A stretch of DNA of 64,000 nt from Paramoeba atlantica (taxonomy: Eukaryota > Discosea): assembly GCA_977017575.1 (NCBI GenBank), contig CDRNVI010000065.1, positions 124,001-188,000 on the forward strand. The letters are read 5' to 3'. Positions 29,577 to 39,789 of this stretch are shown here, in pieces. The position numbers were made by a program, and so were the translations under genes. The notes below the pieces were generated by a model. It ran no database searches and was not told the origin of the DNA. It saw only the letters and a program-made list of their open reading frames with translations. Within the stretch, counting starts at the first letter, position 1; every line of letters starts with the position of its first letter.

Positions 29577-30020
29577 ATGGATTTCAACTGTTCTGCGTGT
29601 GAGAACTTTCTCTGTGTTCAGTTCTCTGCACTGTTCTTGGTTTAGATGCCTTCAATGAAGCCGTTGTAGCTGCTTAGTTGATAACACATCGAGTAGTCTA
29701 TAATAATCATGTCTGTCCCAAATGCAAGGAAGTAGTTATGGTACTAGACCTTAAAGCTGGCATGTTGAAATGTCCATCTAGGTGCTAGAAACGTGTTCCT
29801 GCCCTAGGTCCATATCTCAAGAACTACGCTAAACTTTCTTCTGTATCTCAACTAGGAACGAAGGATAACATGCCTGCGAGCGCAAAGGGGTTCTACGTTG
29901 TGCTGTCCATGGTACGCGGGACTACTCGCAAGGCACTTGCAGAGGAATTGCCATTAAGCGATAAAACTATTACCGAGCTAACACAGCGTATCGAACGAGG
30001 TACAACTGTGCACAACACTT
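29577..30020 (+). pseudogene. Merlin/IS1016-like transposase relic, N-terminal third
   Basis: Reading on the plus strand from ATG 29577 gives MDFNCSACENFLC, matching the start of the complete Merlin transposase at 30462-31421 (MNCTGCPRFDC). A later in-frame block CPKCKEVVMVLDLKAGMLKC followed by PSRC matches its second zinc ribbon (KGGKFHCPVRSC). A helix-turn-helix-like part (RKALAEELPLSDKTITEL) closes it. In-frame stops interrupt it (for example TAG after PSRC) and the catalytic domain is absent. Confidence 0.7.
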
Positions 30021-30209
30021 GAAATTTTTAAGAGTTTTTAAGCTAAAAACTTTACTATTGAGTTTTTTAAATAAAAGATTCTGAAAAGATTCTCTGTAAA
30101 CTAGTATGCCACTTGTGCTCTCGTGACCCAGAGGTTTCATCACAAAAGCGGGTAAGTGGGGTACTAGTATATCTAATGGGGGGTAACGGTATACAAAAAA
30201 TTACTAACA

Positions 30210-30350
30210 AAATACAGAAAAGTGGGGTAAATTATCCGTGTACTGTTTAAAAAAATGTTTTCAAAAAAATTAAATTCCTTACATGGTGTATCAAGGGTGT
30301 ATAAACGACTTCATCATATTCTTGAGAAGGTATCTTCCTACTTCAAACTT
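30210..30350. repeat. Dispersed repeat, copy 2
   Basis: Second copy of the repeat at 25587-25725, in the same orientation, adjacent to the left target duplication of the Merlin element. Confidence 0.55.
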
Positions 30351-30363
30351 TTTCATTTTTTTC

Positions 30364-31578
30364 GGTCGGATTGAACGAATAATGTACAAAATTTCAGTTT
30401 TCAGAATTTTTAAAAAGACGATATTTTCCCTTCGATCATTATCTAACAAAAAATATGCTTCTTACTGCAGAACATAATGCGCACAATACACGCGAAGATC
30501 CTCCAAAACTCGCTTCAAAACACTTGCTCCATTCACCCGCAGAGATCCGTTACATTTTTCTGCCAGGGCGCGCACACGCTCATGCCGGTTTTCATTGCTT
30601 CTACCAAGTTGGCCGCCACAACGCGTCAAAGTTCTCTTCAACATGCTGTTTGCTCCTTCTACGGTGTTAGTGTGCACACCGGAATCACTGATCCACTCAT
30701 TTCTGTGGATAACCGAATCCCATTGATACTTTCCTTCAAGAAAATTGTTGTGCCTGGCCCCGTCGGTATGGATCCGCGTACGCGAGGAGGCACACATAGC
30801 CTCGATGGGGGGAATTAAGTGTTCTGCGCTTTTTTGAGGCACAGGCGTGACATGTATCTCCGTCAGCTTGCTGTCACGAGTACATTCGGCCAGAGTCTGA
30901 ACTATCTGGCTACCACCAGCGCGTACCCGCTGGTTTCGGTTTTTTCCCCCTCGCTTGATCTTTGAGAACCACGTCTCATCGACTTGCATAAAGGATACTG
31001 TTCCCTCGGCGTTCCGCTGACGGATTTTATGAACCTCAGACAATGATTTTTCGATAATTTGGCTTTGCAAAACTACAGTTCTTTGAGAGACTTCTTCTTC
31101 CTTTGCAACTTCTGTTCCCAGCATGCTATAAGAAAAGGAAACGATCCCAATTAGAATCTGCTTTGCGGACACCTTTGTCTTTGAGTGCTTGAGAGGACCG
31201 TCCTGTGACATCAAATTGCGGCAGGAGCGTACTGGGCAGTGGAACTTGCCTCCCTTCAGATTACACAATACCCGCTCATGCCCACGCTCGCAGGAAACGC
31301 TTTGTACAGTGAGTTTGTGGTTTCGCATCCACAACATACACGTTTCCTCTGTGGCAGAGCCGACTGAAGTCAAGCGAATTCGAGCAGCGCAATCAAAACG
31401 AGGGCAACCTGTGCAGTTCATTGAAACCTTAGAGAAGCAATACTAGCCGTAATTTTAAGATAAAAATTGACTAATAATCCAAAAAATTCATACATATCAC
31501 CCTAGGAAACACAAAAAAGGATTTCATAAAAATTTAAAATTATTTAAAAAAAGTGTACATTATTCGTTCCATCCCACC
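30364..31578 (-). mobile_element. Complete Merlin (IS1016-like) DNA transposon
   Basis: 1,215 bp with 25-bp terminal inverted repeats (left GGTCGGATTGAACGA..., right end complement GGTGGGATGGAACGA..., about 23 of 25 identical). It is flanked by a perfect 8-bp direct repeat TTTTTTTC at 30356-30363 and 31579-31586. Eight- to nine-bp duplications and ends starting GG are typical of Merlin. The transposase is intact. The right target duplication overlaps the stop codon of LRR gene 3, so insertion happened exactly at that stop codon and replaced its 3' UTR. Confidence 0.88.
30462..31421 (-). CDS. Merlin transposase (ISXO2/IS1595-type DDE)
   Basis: A 319-aa intact transposase that would cut and paste the surrounding element. 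The N-terminus has two Cys-rich zinc-binding parts (NCTGCPRFDC and CERGHERVLC...HCPVRSC). A helix-turn-helix-like region follows near residues 95-125, then a DDE domain: MQVDETWFSKIKRGGKN carries the first Asp, IHTDGARHN the second, and SGVHTNTVEGANSMLKR the closing acidic residue in the family's HTNxxE motif. No stop or frameshift interrupts it. The homologous relic at 29577-30020 shows that the family has been present for some time. Confidence 0.9.
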   Translation of the reverse strand: MNCTGCPRFDCAARIRLTSVGSATEETCMLWMRNHKLTVQSVSCERGHERVLCNLKGGKFHCPVRSCRNLMSQDGPLKHSKTKVSAKQILIGIVSFSYSMLGTEVAKEEEVSQRTVVLQSQIIEKSLSEVHKIRQRNAEGTVSFMQVDETWFSKIKRGGKNRNQRVRAGGSQIVQTLAECTRDSKLTEIHVTPVPQKSAEHLIPPIEAMCASSRTRIHTDGARHNNFLEGKYQWDSVIHRNEWISDSGVHTNTVEGANSMLKRTLTRCGGQLGRSNENRHERVRALAEKCNGSLRVNGASVLKRVLEDLRVYCAHYVLQ

Positions 31579-31582
31579 TTTT

Positions 31583-32528
31583 TTTCATTTGTATTCTGAT
31601 GGTAAGGTTTCAAGTAAATCCTTCGAAAAACAATTTAACCCTAGCTTAAGTTCTTTCAATGCAGGGGGCAGGCAGTCCAAATGTGAAAAGTCAGTAAATT
31701 TATTATCTTGCAAGGTGAGATACTTCAAGCTCAGCGGAAGAGCTTTTAAGCAAATGCACCCTGTCAGGCGATTTTTATTAAGAGAAATATTGGTTATCGC
31801 CTTCGGGAGAGAGCCCAATTCAATATTTCCAGTTAGCTTGTTGGAATGAAGAAGAATTATTCGAAGAGATTGGGGTAAATATCGAAGTTCCACCTCGCCA
31901 CTAAATTTGTTATTCGAAAGTATGAGAGATACAAGAGTACAGGGTAGGCCGGAAAGATGAATGGGGCCAATCATGTAATTTTGGTGGCCATGCAAATCTT
32001 CCATATGCAAAGGTAGCTCATCCAAATCTAAGGTGTTTCCAAATTGATTGAGCGACACATTGAGAACTCGAAGCTCGGGCGGAAACTCCGCGGGGAGAAC
32101 GGTACCAGACAATTTGTTGTCGTTCAAAAAGATTTTCTGCACACTCGAAGGAAGACTAAACCATGATACCTTTCCACGGATTCCATATCGACTCCACGAA
32201 ATGCTAACAACTTGACCATTTGCATTGCATCTAACCCCTGCCCAAGAAGATACAGGAAATTTCTCTTTCCATGTAGAATGCGGATTTTCGATGTTGGAAA
32301 GAAACTGAACTAATAACAAGTCTGCGGGCAAATTTACTTTGCTAACTCTTTGCGCTTTCTTTTGCACCACGGATTCTGCAGTAGATATTCTACGTGCTCC
32401 ACCGCACATGTTCATGGAGTGCGAAAATATCTATTGACTATGAAAAGATTCAGAATATTGTAAAACAAGATAAATAGTGTAGAATAGTGCCGTATTTTTC
32501 TCATTGTGTCACAAGGTTCGTTCAACCA
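31583..32528. repeat. Gap-free segmental duplication, copy 2
   Basis: Partner of 28033-28978 at an offset of exactly 3,550 bp. The shared sequence includes about 110 bp upstream of the LRR ATG, so regulatory sequence was copied too. Confidence 0.85.
31585..32415 (-). CDS. Leucine-rich-repeat protein (LRR family member 3, duplicate of member 2)
   Basis: 276 aa, ATG at 32415. It is the duplicate of 28035-28865, with the same length and repeat register and about 25-30 residue differences, several of them clustered in exposed repeat positions (for example HGHQNYM versus YGYQNYM). It ends EYK with a TGA stop where the sister has TAA. The Merlin element sits immediately downstream, so transcripts probably carry transposon sequence as 3' UTR. 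Confidence 0.8.
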   Translation of the reverse strand: MNMCGGARRISTAESVVQKKAQRVSKVNLPADLLLVQFLSNIENPHSTWKEKFPVSSWAGVRCNANGQVVSISWSRYGIRGKVSWFSLPSSVQKIFLNDNKLSGTVLPAEFPPELRVLNVSLNQFGNTLDLDELPLHMEDLHGHQNYMIGPIHLSGLPCTLVSLILSNNKFSGEVELRYLPQSLRIILLHSNKLTGNIELGSLPKAITNISLNKNRLTGCICLKALPLSLKYLTLQDNKFTDFSHLDCLPPALKELKLGLNCFSKDLLETLPSEYK

Positions 32529-32992
32529 AACAACAATAAATAAATCAATAAACAACAATATATAGTAATTTTAATGTGGATATCCTATCGAAATTCTAGA
32601 AAAAGAAAAATCCGATTTCGCTGGACTAGCTATCGACATACAAGTACGCCGTTTTATCTTATGGGGGAAAACTAAATTCTTACCCCCCAATCCAGAGCAC
32701 TTCAAACCAGAAGAAACCGCACGAATCCAAGTACTAGCACGTTAAAGGGAATTGTTCCCGATAATATACAGCAGGAACTGATAATTCCGTTACGGAGCTT
32801 CCGTCCCACCTTGAGGTATCCTTGAACATATTATCTTTGAACATATTATCCTTGAACATTTTATCTAGCCTTGAAAATCACGAGAATACCTGAAAAGTCT
32901 AGATGATTCGATACTTTAAAGGGCAAGCCCATCTGGTCGAGGCTACGACGCCTCTTTCAAAGAACGTTCGTGCTTCATTCCAGGAGAATATA
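32529..32992. other. Intergenic
   Basis: About 460 bp between LRR genes 3 and 4. A short direct repeat (TTGAACATATTATC and similar, three times near 32823-32866) is present. No gene was recognised. Confidence 0.45.
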
Positions 32993-33601
32993 CTAAAAAG
33001 TTGTTTCAATTTGTGTTTCGCTAATATCATATATCAAATCCTCACCGAAGAGTTCTAAGTTTAGTGTGCCTTTGAGTCCCAAGTTTCCACTTAAGTAAAG
33101 AAGACTCACGGACGATGGAATTGCATTAACATCGACCCACCCCACAAATTCGTTTTGACTCAAATCAACCGTGCGCAGTTCATGTAGGTGAGAAAGGCAG
33201 GGAGTTCCGCTGAAACGATTTGCAGACAAATAGAGCGAAACCAAGGCTACAGGCAAACAGTCAAAAAGTACATCACCACAAAGTAGATTTTCGGCAACAT
33301 TCAAGTGTCTTAATCCCAAAGGCAAATACCTCCAGTTTAGTACTCCATACAAGTTATCATCGAACCAGAAAATTTTCTCCAAGGAACCTTTTTTATCACA
33401 CGCTATTCCATTCCACTCGCAGGCGGGTGTATTCGTGCTCCAGGTAGGATGACAATTTTCGACAGTTTCAATGAGTCGTATTAAATTATACTCTGCAGGT
33501 AGAAATGTTCCGCTCACTTTCGCAAGTCGAACTTTAGAGCGACGTTGCGGGTCCGATGATGCAATGTGACCAAACATTAAGAAATTCTTGGAGGAATACA
33601 T
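32993..33601 (-). CDS. Leucine-rich-repeat protein (LRR family member 4)
   Basis: 202 aa, ATG at 33601. N-cap: LPAEYNLIRLIETVENCHP then W and CEWNGIACD. Four to five repeats follow (LPLGLRHLNVAENLLCGDV, LPVALVSLYLSANRFSG, and so on), and the C-terminus ends QIETTF. The cap is closest to the LRR gene at 60105 (EYDLIRLIQNVQNRHPSW). It is shorter than members 2 and 3. No strong signal peptide is seen. Confidence 0.75.
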   Translation of the reverse strand: MYSSKNFLMFGHIASSDPQRRSKVRLAKVSGTFLPAEYNLIRLIETVENCHPTWSTNTPACEWNGIACDKKGSLEKIFWFDDNLYGVLNWRYLPLGLRHLNVAENLLCGDVLFDCLPVALVSLYLSANRFSGTPCLSHLHELRTVDLSQNEFVGWVDVNAIPSSVSLLYLSGNLGLKGTLNLELFGEDLIYDISETQIETTF

Positions 33602-34364
33602 ACGATTTTATTTTTTTGTTGGGTATTATCTTACCTTTATAGTAATACAAATGTGTAAATTTTTATTACACAGTATACGATGTAATGCAGAATCACAGTT
33701 GCGCAGATAGCGTTCAAAATTTACGAATCGATTCGGAAAAAGAATTCGATGTGAAAGGGAGATGAGGACACGTGTTGCTATTTGACAATTTCAGTAAAGT
33801 TTTCAGTCAGCCCAATGAACATCCATTGAATCATTCAATTTGAATTAATTCACATCTCACAAAAGGGCGTACATTAGGTACGCTCAAGAAGTCGCACGAA
33901 AGCATACAATATTTATCATCTGCTTCATTCTACTTGAGAAATCAGCAAGAACTCAAATAAGTTTTACCACAAAACTTTTATGAACTGTTCTACCGATTCT
34001 TACTTCTATACAGTAAATCTTCACTTGGGTTTGACGCGGAAACGTTCGACTAGTTGTCGTAGAATTCCTCAGTGAGGAAAAAAGAGTATGCTTGATCATT
34101 AAAGTCCAGTGCAGCTGAAGCGCGGTGCATATTTTATGCTACAGTGAGTCGACTGCGGAAAACGACATCGAATAGTATCCTATGTACAAAAATGAGTGCA
34201 AGAAATCCGTGAAATAAGATACGGACGTACCCACACGTGGAAGCTCGCGATACGTACCCCCGACACATTGCCCATCAGATACTTGTGTATGTAATCATGG
34301 CCATACTATACTACATCATGGTCATGCGTACTGCCCATATCGATTATGCGTAAGGACACGTAGT
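33602..34364. other. Intergenic, no gene seen
   Basis: About 760 bp of AT-rich sequence without a convincing frame, RNA gene or repeat. Confidence 0.45.
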
Positions 34365-35896
34365 TTACTCACTCCTAGAATCATGACATGGACACCAAAC
34401 TCCTGTACGAAGTATTTCTCGAATACTCTTCTTTTGGTCAGCTCCGTTCCTTGTTCCAAATTTTCGCTCCTGCATCCTATCGACGATTTCGTAAAAAGCT
34501 GGTTGGCACATCTCAACTTCATCGAGCAAATGTTCATAGCTGCTTTCGTAAGAACCAAAAGCAAGCTCAAAACTTGCAGAATGTTGTGTTTCTCGCAAAG
34601 GTTGGTTTGAAGAAGAGACAATCACCCCTGGGTTCTTTGCCCTTGCGTGACGCATTTTCATTTTGCGAGTATAGGAGGGCACGCAAGGAAGCAATATTCC
34701 ATTACCGCCATATTCGTCAAGTAAACGCCCTACCTCATTCATGTCAGAATCAGTGAATTCGGACTCACCAAACGGCATAGAAAGGTAACCACCAGCGTGA
34801 ATTTCGAACTTGCTCGCATCGCGCACTATCGCATCTCCATAATACATTCTGAGTTGAGTCATCTCCTCCAAAAGTTTATCACTCTCGTAATTATCATTAG
34901 GAATCAATTGTGAGTATTGCGCATTGTAATCCTGATCACGTGCAGTCAGCGACAACCATTCGTCCCAGGAGTCGTACCCGTATTTCTCCGCGTTTTGAAG
35001 CAAGTGAGGCTTTCTGCGAGCCAGAAACTGCGTTATTACCTCGTTTTGTAGCCTGGGATACTTAAGGGGGGTTGCGTACCCATGATGTCGCAGGTGCAAC
35101 ACACACGCCTTCGTATCAACTTGTGCTACCCGACCTTTCGGTACCTCGGGAAGATCTTTCTCTCTACTATCGTCTAATGGCTCTATTTCTTCCCTCTTAC
35201 CCAACGCATTCAGCAACGAAAACCCATAGCCTGAGCTCCACCCATCATCCTCCTTTACCAACTCCCCCCCACCACGCCTCTCCCGATATTTCCCCACTTC
35301 CTCCACATACCTACGCACCTCCCCTGGCCACGCCCTTGCCTTTTCTCCCCCCCCTCCCCCCCTTCACCATACCTCCCCGGGCGCTCAAACGCATAAAACG
35401 ACCCCAGCCGCCCCCCCTCGGGGCAGATCCGGTACTCTGGGGTCGCGGCACACACCCACGGGGGCTTGGAGCCCTCCCCGCGCAGCCCCGGCAGCCCCCC
35501 CGCGGCCCCGGCGCCCCCCTCCAGCGCGAACACGTAGTGCCGCTCCAGGGGGGCCGCGGGGACGTAGGACTCCTCGAGGGTCCCGGCCCCCTCGGGGGGG
35601 CCCCCGTGGAGCCCCGGGGGGGCCGGGGGGTGCCGGTGGGACCGGATCACCGGCAGCGGCGTCTGGCGCCGGCCCCCGCTGCGGTAGGCCACGAAGCTCG
35701 GGGAGAGGGTGTCGGCGCGGAAGGGGGAGGGCTGGGCGATCCAGGGGTCCGGGGGGCTGTCGAGGGCGTGGCAGGGGGGGAGGGGGGGAGGGGAGGGGTG
35801 GGGGGAGAAGAAGAAGAAGAAGGAGAAGAAGAAGGGGGAGAGGAGGAGGAGGAGGAGGGGGAGGAGGGGAGGAGGGGGGTTAGTTGTGCGGGACAT
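34365..35896 (-). CDS. Protein of unknown function, frame broken in a G-tract
   Basis: Two minus-strand frames join into about 510 codons. The first runs from ATG 35896 with a Pro/Leu/Phe-rich N-terminus (a GAA/GAG microsatellite on the plus strand), then a Gly/Pro-rich part including YVPAAPLERHYVFALEGG. The second covers 35318-34365 and carries most of the acidic, globular part (YGYDSWDEWLSLTARDQDYN). The second frame has no ATG at its beginning and is closed by a TGA just upstream. The shift lies in the G8/G7 runs at 35347-35362 (C on the plus strand), where a one-base change joins them. It could be an assembly error, a real mutation or programmed slippage. I do not recognise the family. 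Confidence 0.65.
35808..35880. repeat. GAA/GAG microsatellite
   Basis: A run of AGA/AGG triplets on the plus strand. On the coding minus strand it writes the hydrophobic Leu/Phe/Pro-rich N-terminus of the gene at 34365-35896, so its length directly sets that protein's N-terminal hydrophobic segment. Confidence 0.8.
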
Positions 35897-36496
35897 TGTG
35901 GGGGATGGGGGTAAGCATGGAGTATGAGGAAATGAAAAAAAAAGCTTGTAGAGGAATAGAAGTAGGACGGAGTAGGAGGGTTAGAGTTGAGGACGTGTAC
36001 GAAGACGAACTTGTATACTTGTTATGAGAAGCAATTTCGCGTACAGGGTCGTTCAGCATTTTTTGAACCATTCTTACAAGTGTATGTTTTGTTTAATTTT
36101 TTATACACGTACCTCAAAGGATAGGCGCGAGCCTCCTCTAGAAAGGAAAAATACGATGATTTTGTCGCCAAGCGCGGTGAAGACACTAATAATTTTTTTT
36201 GATAATAAATATTTACACTATTATATTTACTTTATTGTAAAGTAATAGTCTTTATTTACTTATATTTACTTATTTACTTATATGACGCCTTTCGTCCAGA
36301 TGAACGGCTAAAAAACGATTTTTTTAAAACTCTTCGAATCGGGAAAGAAAAGCTTGTCTTTACTCATACGTATTTGAAGCATGCGTTCATATGTATTTGA
36401 AGCATCCGATAGAGTAAGAAATTGATACCATCAAACGCAAAATGTGTTTTGTTGTAGAATTGCCAAATTTCGTTTTTTTCTTTACTTTCTTGGAAC
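35897..36496. other. Intergenic
   Basis: About 600 bp. The part nearest 35896 is pyrimidine-rich on the minus strand and may serve as leader of the gene at 34365-35896. TATTTACTTATATTTACTTA tandem units occur near 36250-36283. No gene was recognised. Confidence 0.4.
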
Positions 36497-37090
36497 ATGT
36501 CATTGCAATGGGATGAGGAGTCAAGTTACTGTATTTCCCCTCGCTCTGATGCTAGCTCAATTTCAGATCTGAGCATATCAACACCATGCTCACTCGGTGA
36601 TGACCCGGATTGGACTTTGAGTGATTTCTCGGTAGATTCAGGCGATAAATCTCTTATTAGTGAAGATGAGTGGAGTGATGGGGAGGGTCTTGTAGCATAT
36701 GGCCAAGTAGCATGTAACATCGAACGCGGTGAAGATGAAAGTTCTTTAGATTTTATCTCACGAATAAAAGGGGATGTTTCATCTCGCGCGAGCTCTATCC
36801 CCTACGAGAAAATCTCACCCCAAAAAAAGTATGATCTAGTGGTTGAAGAATTGATTAGCAACTTTCTTATCAGTCTGAGAAGACTCTTAACAGTCTGGGA
36901 TGCCGCCTTCGTAGAAATGAGCAACGGCCGACTGATAATTCCACGTTTTCGATTGCGTGCTTTGCTCTACTACGGTGGTTATTCTTTTGGAAGATTATTC
37001 TTATGGAAGCGGGGGACAAGTCCAGAGGTGCTTGGCAAAGTCCGACTGACATTGTGCATAAATCAAGGACGCATCACCCAACGAAAGTAA
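36497..37090 (+). CDS. Hypothetical plus-strand ORF, acidic N-terminus
   Basis: 197 aa from ATG 36497. Residues 1-110 are Ser/Asp/Glu-rich (SDASSISDLSISTP), and residues 110-170 look helical and basic (VVEELISNFLISLRRLL). Unlike the host genes, it is on the plus strand. Its 3' end overlaps, in another frame, a Tc1 transposase fragment. It may be a mobile-element gene or a chance frame; I do not recognise it. Confidence 0.35.
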   Translation: MSLQWDEESSYCISPRSDASSISDLSISTPCSLGDDPDWTLSDFSVDSGDKSLISEDEWSDGEGLVAYGQVACNIERGEDESSLDFISRIKGDVSSRASSIPYEKISPQKKYDLVVEELISNFLISLRRLLTVWDAAFVEMSNGRLIIPRFRLRALLYYGGYSFGRLFLWKRGTSPEVLGKVRLTLCINQGRITQRK

Positions 37091-37125
37091 TGATTTGGGA
37101 TGCTATTGCGGGCGACGGAGGGTAG
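37003..37125 (+). pseudogene. Tc1/mariner transposase fragment (around the second catalytic Asp region)
   Basis: Forty codons reading SPTDIVHKSRTHHPTKVMIW then DAIAGDGG. The HHPTKVMIWDAI block matches the conserved VMVWGAIS segment of Tc1-type transposases. It is too short to be functional. Confidence 0.5.
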
Positions 37126-37838
37126 AAGCACTGGATAAAGCTCTAAGGATCCAGCATTTGTGACTTTTTTACATAAATTTCACGGAAACCACTTTGTACT
37201 CCCCTTTATTCGTTTCTATAAATGCCTTCCCGAATTTTTCGACTAAAAATTATAGATGTGAAAAATAATATGCTTTTGTTCGGAGTTGTTTTCGTGGTCG
37301 CTGTATCACTTTGCCCATCATTTGAGGGGTGTTTCGGTGCGATTTCGAACATCGCAACGAACATAGACAAGAGGCTCATAAGGTTCTAACATTAGTGGAA
37401 AATTCTGCACATAACGCTGCATGTGTAGCCTTTGGGCTCATCAGGTACAAGACAGGGAGCCTGTCCGCTCATAAAGGTGCAAATATTTATGGCATAGTCA
37501 TACGTGATATCTAGAAACACACGAGGTAAGCAGTCATGTGCGACAGTGCATTCGCGCTTCCCGCCACGTGTTGTTAAAAAATGAGCAACCCAGCCTCCAT
37601 GGAGCTGGAGATTTTGTCATGTATTTTGATTTGATGTGCGCTCTTCAGTACTCCGTAGTTTGCGACGATTTCATGGTCGCTGCATCATTTTGTCTATCGT
37701 TCGTCAATAGAAAAGGACAATCACATAATTCATTGTGATCATCAAGTGAATAAAAGCTAAGCACGCAGCCAACAAAATGAAATGGTTTTGTTTTCAAGGA
37801 GGCTGAAAGTTATTATCCTATTTTACTTTTGATTACCT

Positions 37839-38160
37839 ATGCCCGACGGTCTTCCGAACTTGGTCCCTGACTCAATTTCAGGAATCGGACACGCTCACCA
37901 AGCGTTTCTAAGCCCCTGTTTAATGAAACGTATGGGGGTCACCTTGCGGTCCGAGAACCTTGATGCGATTTCCGGCGCAGTCTGCCATGTTAAGGAGAAG
38001 CATGGCATTGATGAGATTTTTGAGCGCGCTTCAGCGCATGGTGGGAGTGGCGACAGCGCTCGGGGGGCTCAAGCCAGGGGTCCGAATAACTTTATATAGT
38101 TTATATAAACATCGGGACACGAATAAGTATGCCCTCTCACTTTTTTCATGAAGGGGCCTA
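37839..38160 (+). pseudogene. Copy of an unidentified repeated coding family (see 45574-46698)
   Basis: The frame from ATG 37839 begins MPDGLPNLVPD and continues with LMKRMGVTLRSEN. This is collinear with MSEALPELRPD...LKRLGVTVRED at 45574. Only the N-terminal about 85 codons are represented and the copy is not intact. The family is unknown to me; the type of element it belongs to is undetermined. Confidence 0.5.
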
Positions 38161-38279
38161 GGGGGTTTATGACACCACTTTCACAATTTTAATATCTACA
38201 CGTTCCCGCTGTTTCTAGCTACTTTCAAAGTATAAAAAGTATGTTTTTTCAAAAATAACCTGACACAATTTTTTTTTCC

Positions 38280-38730
38280 ATGATGAAATCCAAGTACCGT
38301 CTTCCAAAAGGGTGATTAACGCAGGTGGGAAAAGTCTTATATGCGCTTTCAAGAGGGCATTCCAAAGAAGCGACTAGCACGGGATTTCAATGTTTCTATC
38401 AAAATTGTTCATACCCAACGAAAATGTGATTCAAAATGTGACACCCCCAAAAAAAGTCAGAAAACGTAGGAAAAAAATAGTTGATATTATTTCTCCTAAA
38501 GATATTGCTTGAGTGCCCATACACAGCAGCGCTAGAAAGATAGCAGGTAAATTGAAAAGAAAAGGTATTTTTGTTAGCAAAAGGACCGTAAGGCATGACT
38601 TAGTAGCTATGAAGCACACGTCTTCCCCACGACCTATTACTGTGGCTTTAAGTGCTCGCTAAAAGGAAAGAAGAGTTGATTTTGCTTCCACTTGGAGTGG
38701 TGATTCAAAGGTGAAAACAGAATAAAGGTA
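38280..38730 (+). pseudogene. Tc1/mariner transposase relic, N-terminal DNA-binding part
   Basis: One frame reads ARKIAGKLKRKGIFVSKRTV then RHDLVAMKHTSSPRPITVAL and ERRVDFAST. This is the second helix-turn-helix and linker of Tc1-type transposases (ALxxxLKxxGIxVSxxTVRRxL...RPKxxxLT...RLxFA). Two stop codons interrupt it and the catalytic domain is missing. Sequence at about 38100-38240 shares blocks with the small element at 44450-44648 (TTCCCGCTGTTT.TAGCT). Confidence 0.7.
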
Positions 38731-39041
38731 CTATAAAGTACCTACACTACCTTCAAAACTTTATGTACCTATAATTTTAGAGGTCGACTTTTAGTGCAAT
38801 TTGGGGAGGGAATCTGTGCAGTCTGGGTGTTCGGGTCGCGGAGTGTAGGCCTTGTTGGAGGGAATAGTTTTTCTGATTACGTAAAATACATCGGAAACAA
38901 TCTTGCACAGGTATAGTTTTCAGGCAGTTATAGATAGGAACAAGCTTCATCAGCATCAGACGTGGAAAACACATCTGCCAGGTCTTCCCTAATCGTCGTT
39001 GATAAGCCATGCAATATCAACGATTACATTGTTGAACAATG

Positions 39042-39434
39042 TTATAATGTACCTGTTTCTGCTTCTAAATTTTCCTCCAACCACTTGACTGCAGCTTGTA
39101 ATGTTTGCAGAACACAAGACGCGTACTGAACATATTGTTCGACCATGGGAATTACCAGTGTCTGCAACAATGGACCCTGAATGGCCGCGTTTGATACCCC
39201 GTGATCACACTTCCATTTTATCATGGTTTCGAACACCTTTGAACGCCTTATAGGACTTGGTATCAAGCTGTATTTGCAACAGCATTTTCCGTCTCGCGCT
39301 ATCTGACTCTCTTCTCGTTCAATATGGCTCAGGGCAGAAAAGTGTGAGGCCCGAACGCCTTTTTTCGCAAATAAAGTTCCGCATTTCCGGTGAACTACAG
39401 ATCCGGCATTCATGAATCGCTTTCCGGCCTCCAC
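39042..39434 (-). CDS. Hypothetical minus-strand ORF
   Basis: About 123 aa from the first ATG at 39413 (the frame opens at 39434 with GTG). It contains several Cys (DGKCCCKYSL, KWKCDHGV) and a helical C-terminus (LQTLQAAVKWLEENLEAE). It follows the host-gene strand but lies among transposon relics. No family was recognised; it may be a gene fragment. Confidence 0.3.
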   Translation of the reverse strand: MEAGKRFMNAGSVVHRKCGTLFAKKGVRASHFSALSHIEREESQIARDGKCCCKYSLIPSPIRRSKVFETMIKWKCDHGVSNAAIQGPLLQTLVIPMVEQYVQYASCVLQTLQAAVKWLEENLEAETGTL

Positions 39435-39789
39435 CTCCTGGTAATTAGTACGAGGTCTTATTACTAATAAGACTGGACAAAATTAGCGCGACTTTCTGTA
39501 TTACAATCCGATCTAGACATTGAAAATTTTCAACGAAATAGTGCGATTACAGTGCATACATATCATTGACAAAAAAATAGAGGTAGATAAAGGTAGGGAA
39601 AAATATTTACTTTAAAGTACCTAATAAAGAATAATAGAAAACCAGCGCCGCGAAGCGGTGAATGTTTTTTGCCCCTTTTTCAAATACATTTGTTTCGCGG
39701 ATTTTTCAAGAAATAAGACCCCCCCTTTATACTTACGAAAGTCAGACCCCCCCCCTTTACAGTTCCAAAAGTACCGAAACCGGCGGAAG

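Noticed and set aside
35072-35914. 280-codon plus-strand frame opposite the gene at 34365-35896
   Set aside because: Gly/Arg/Glu-rich low complexity from GC-rich and GAG-repeat DNA; the minus strand gives a globular C-terminal half and fits the host strand.
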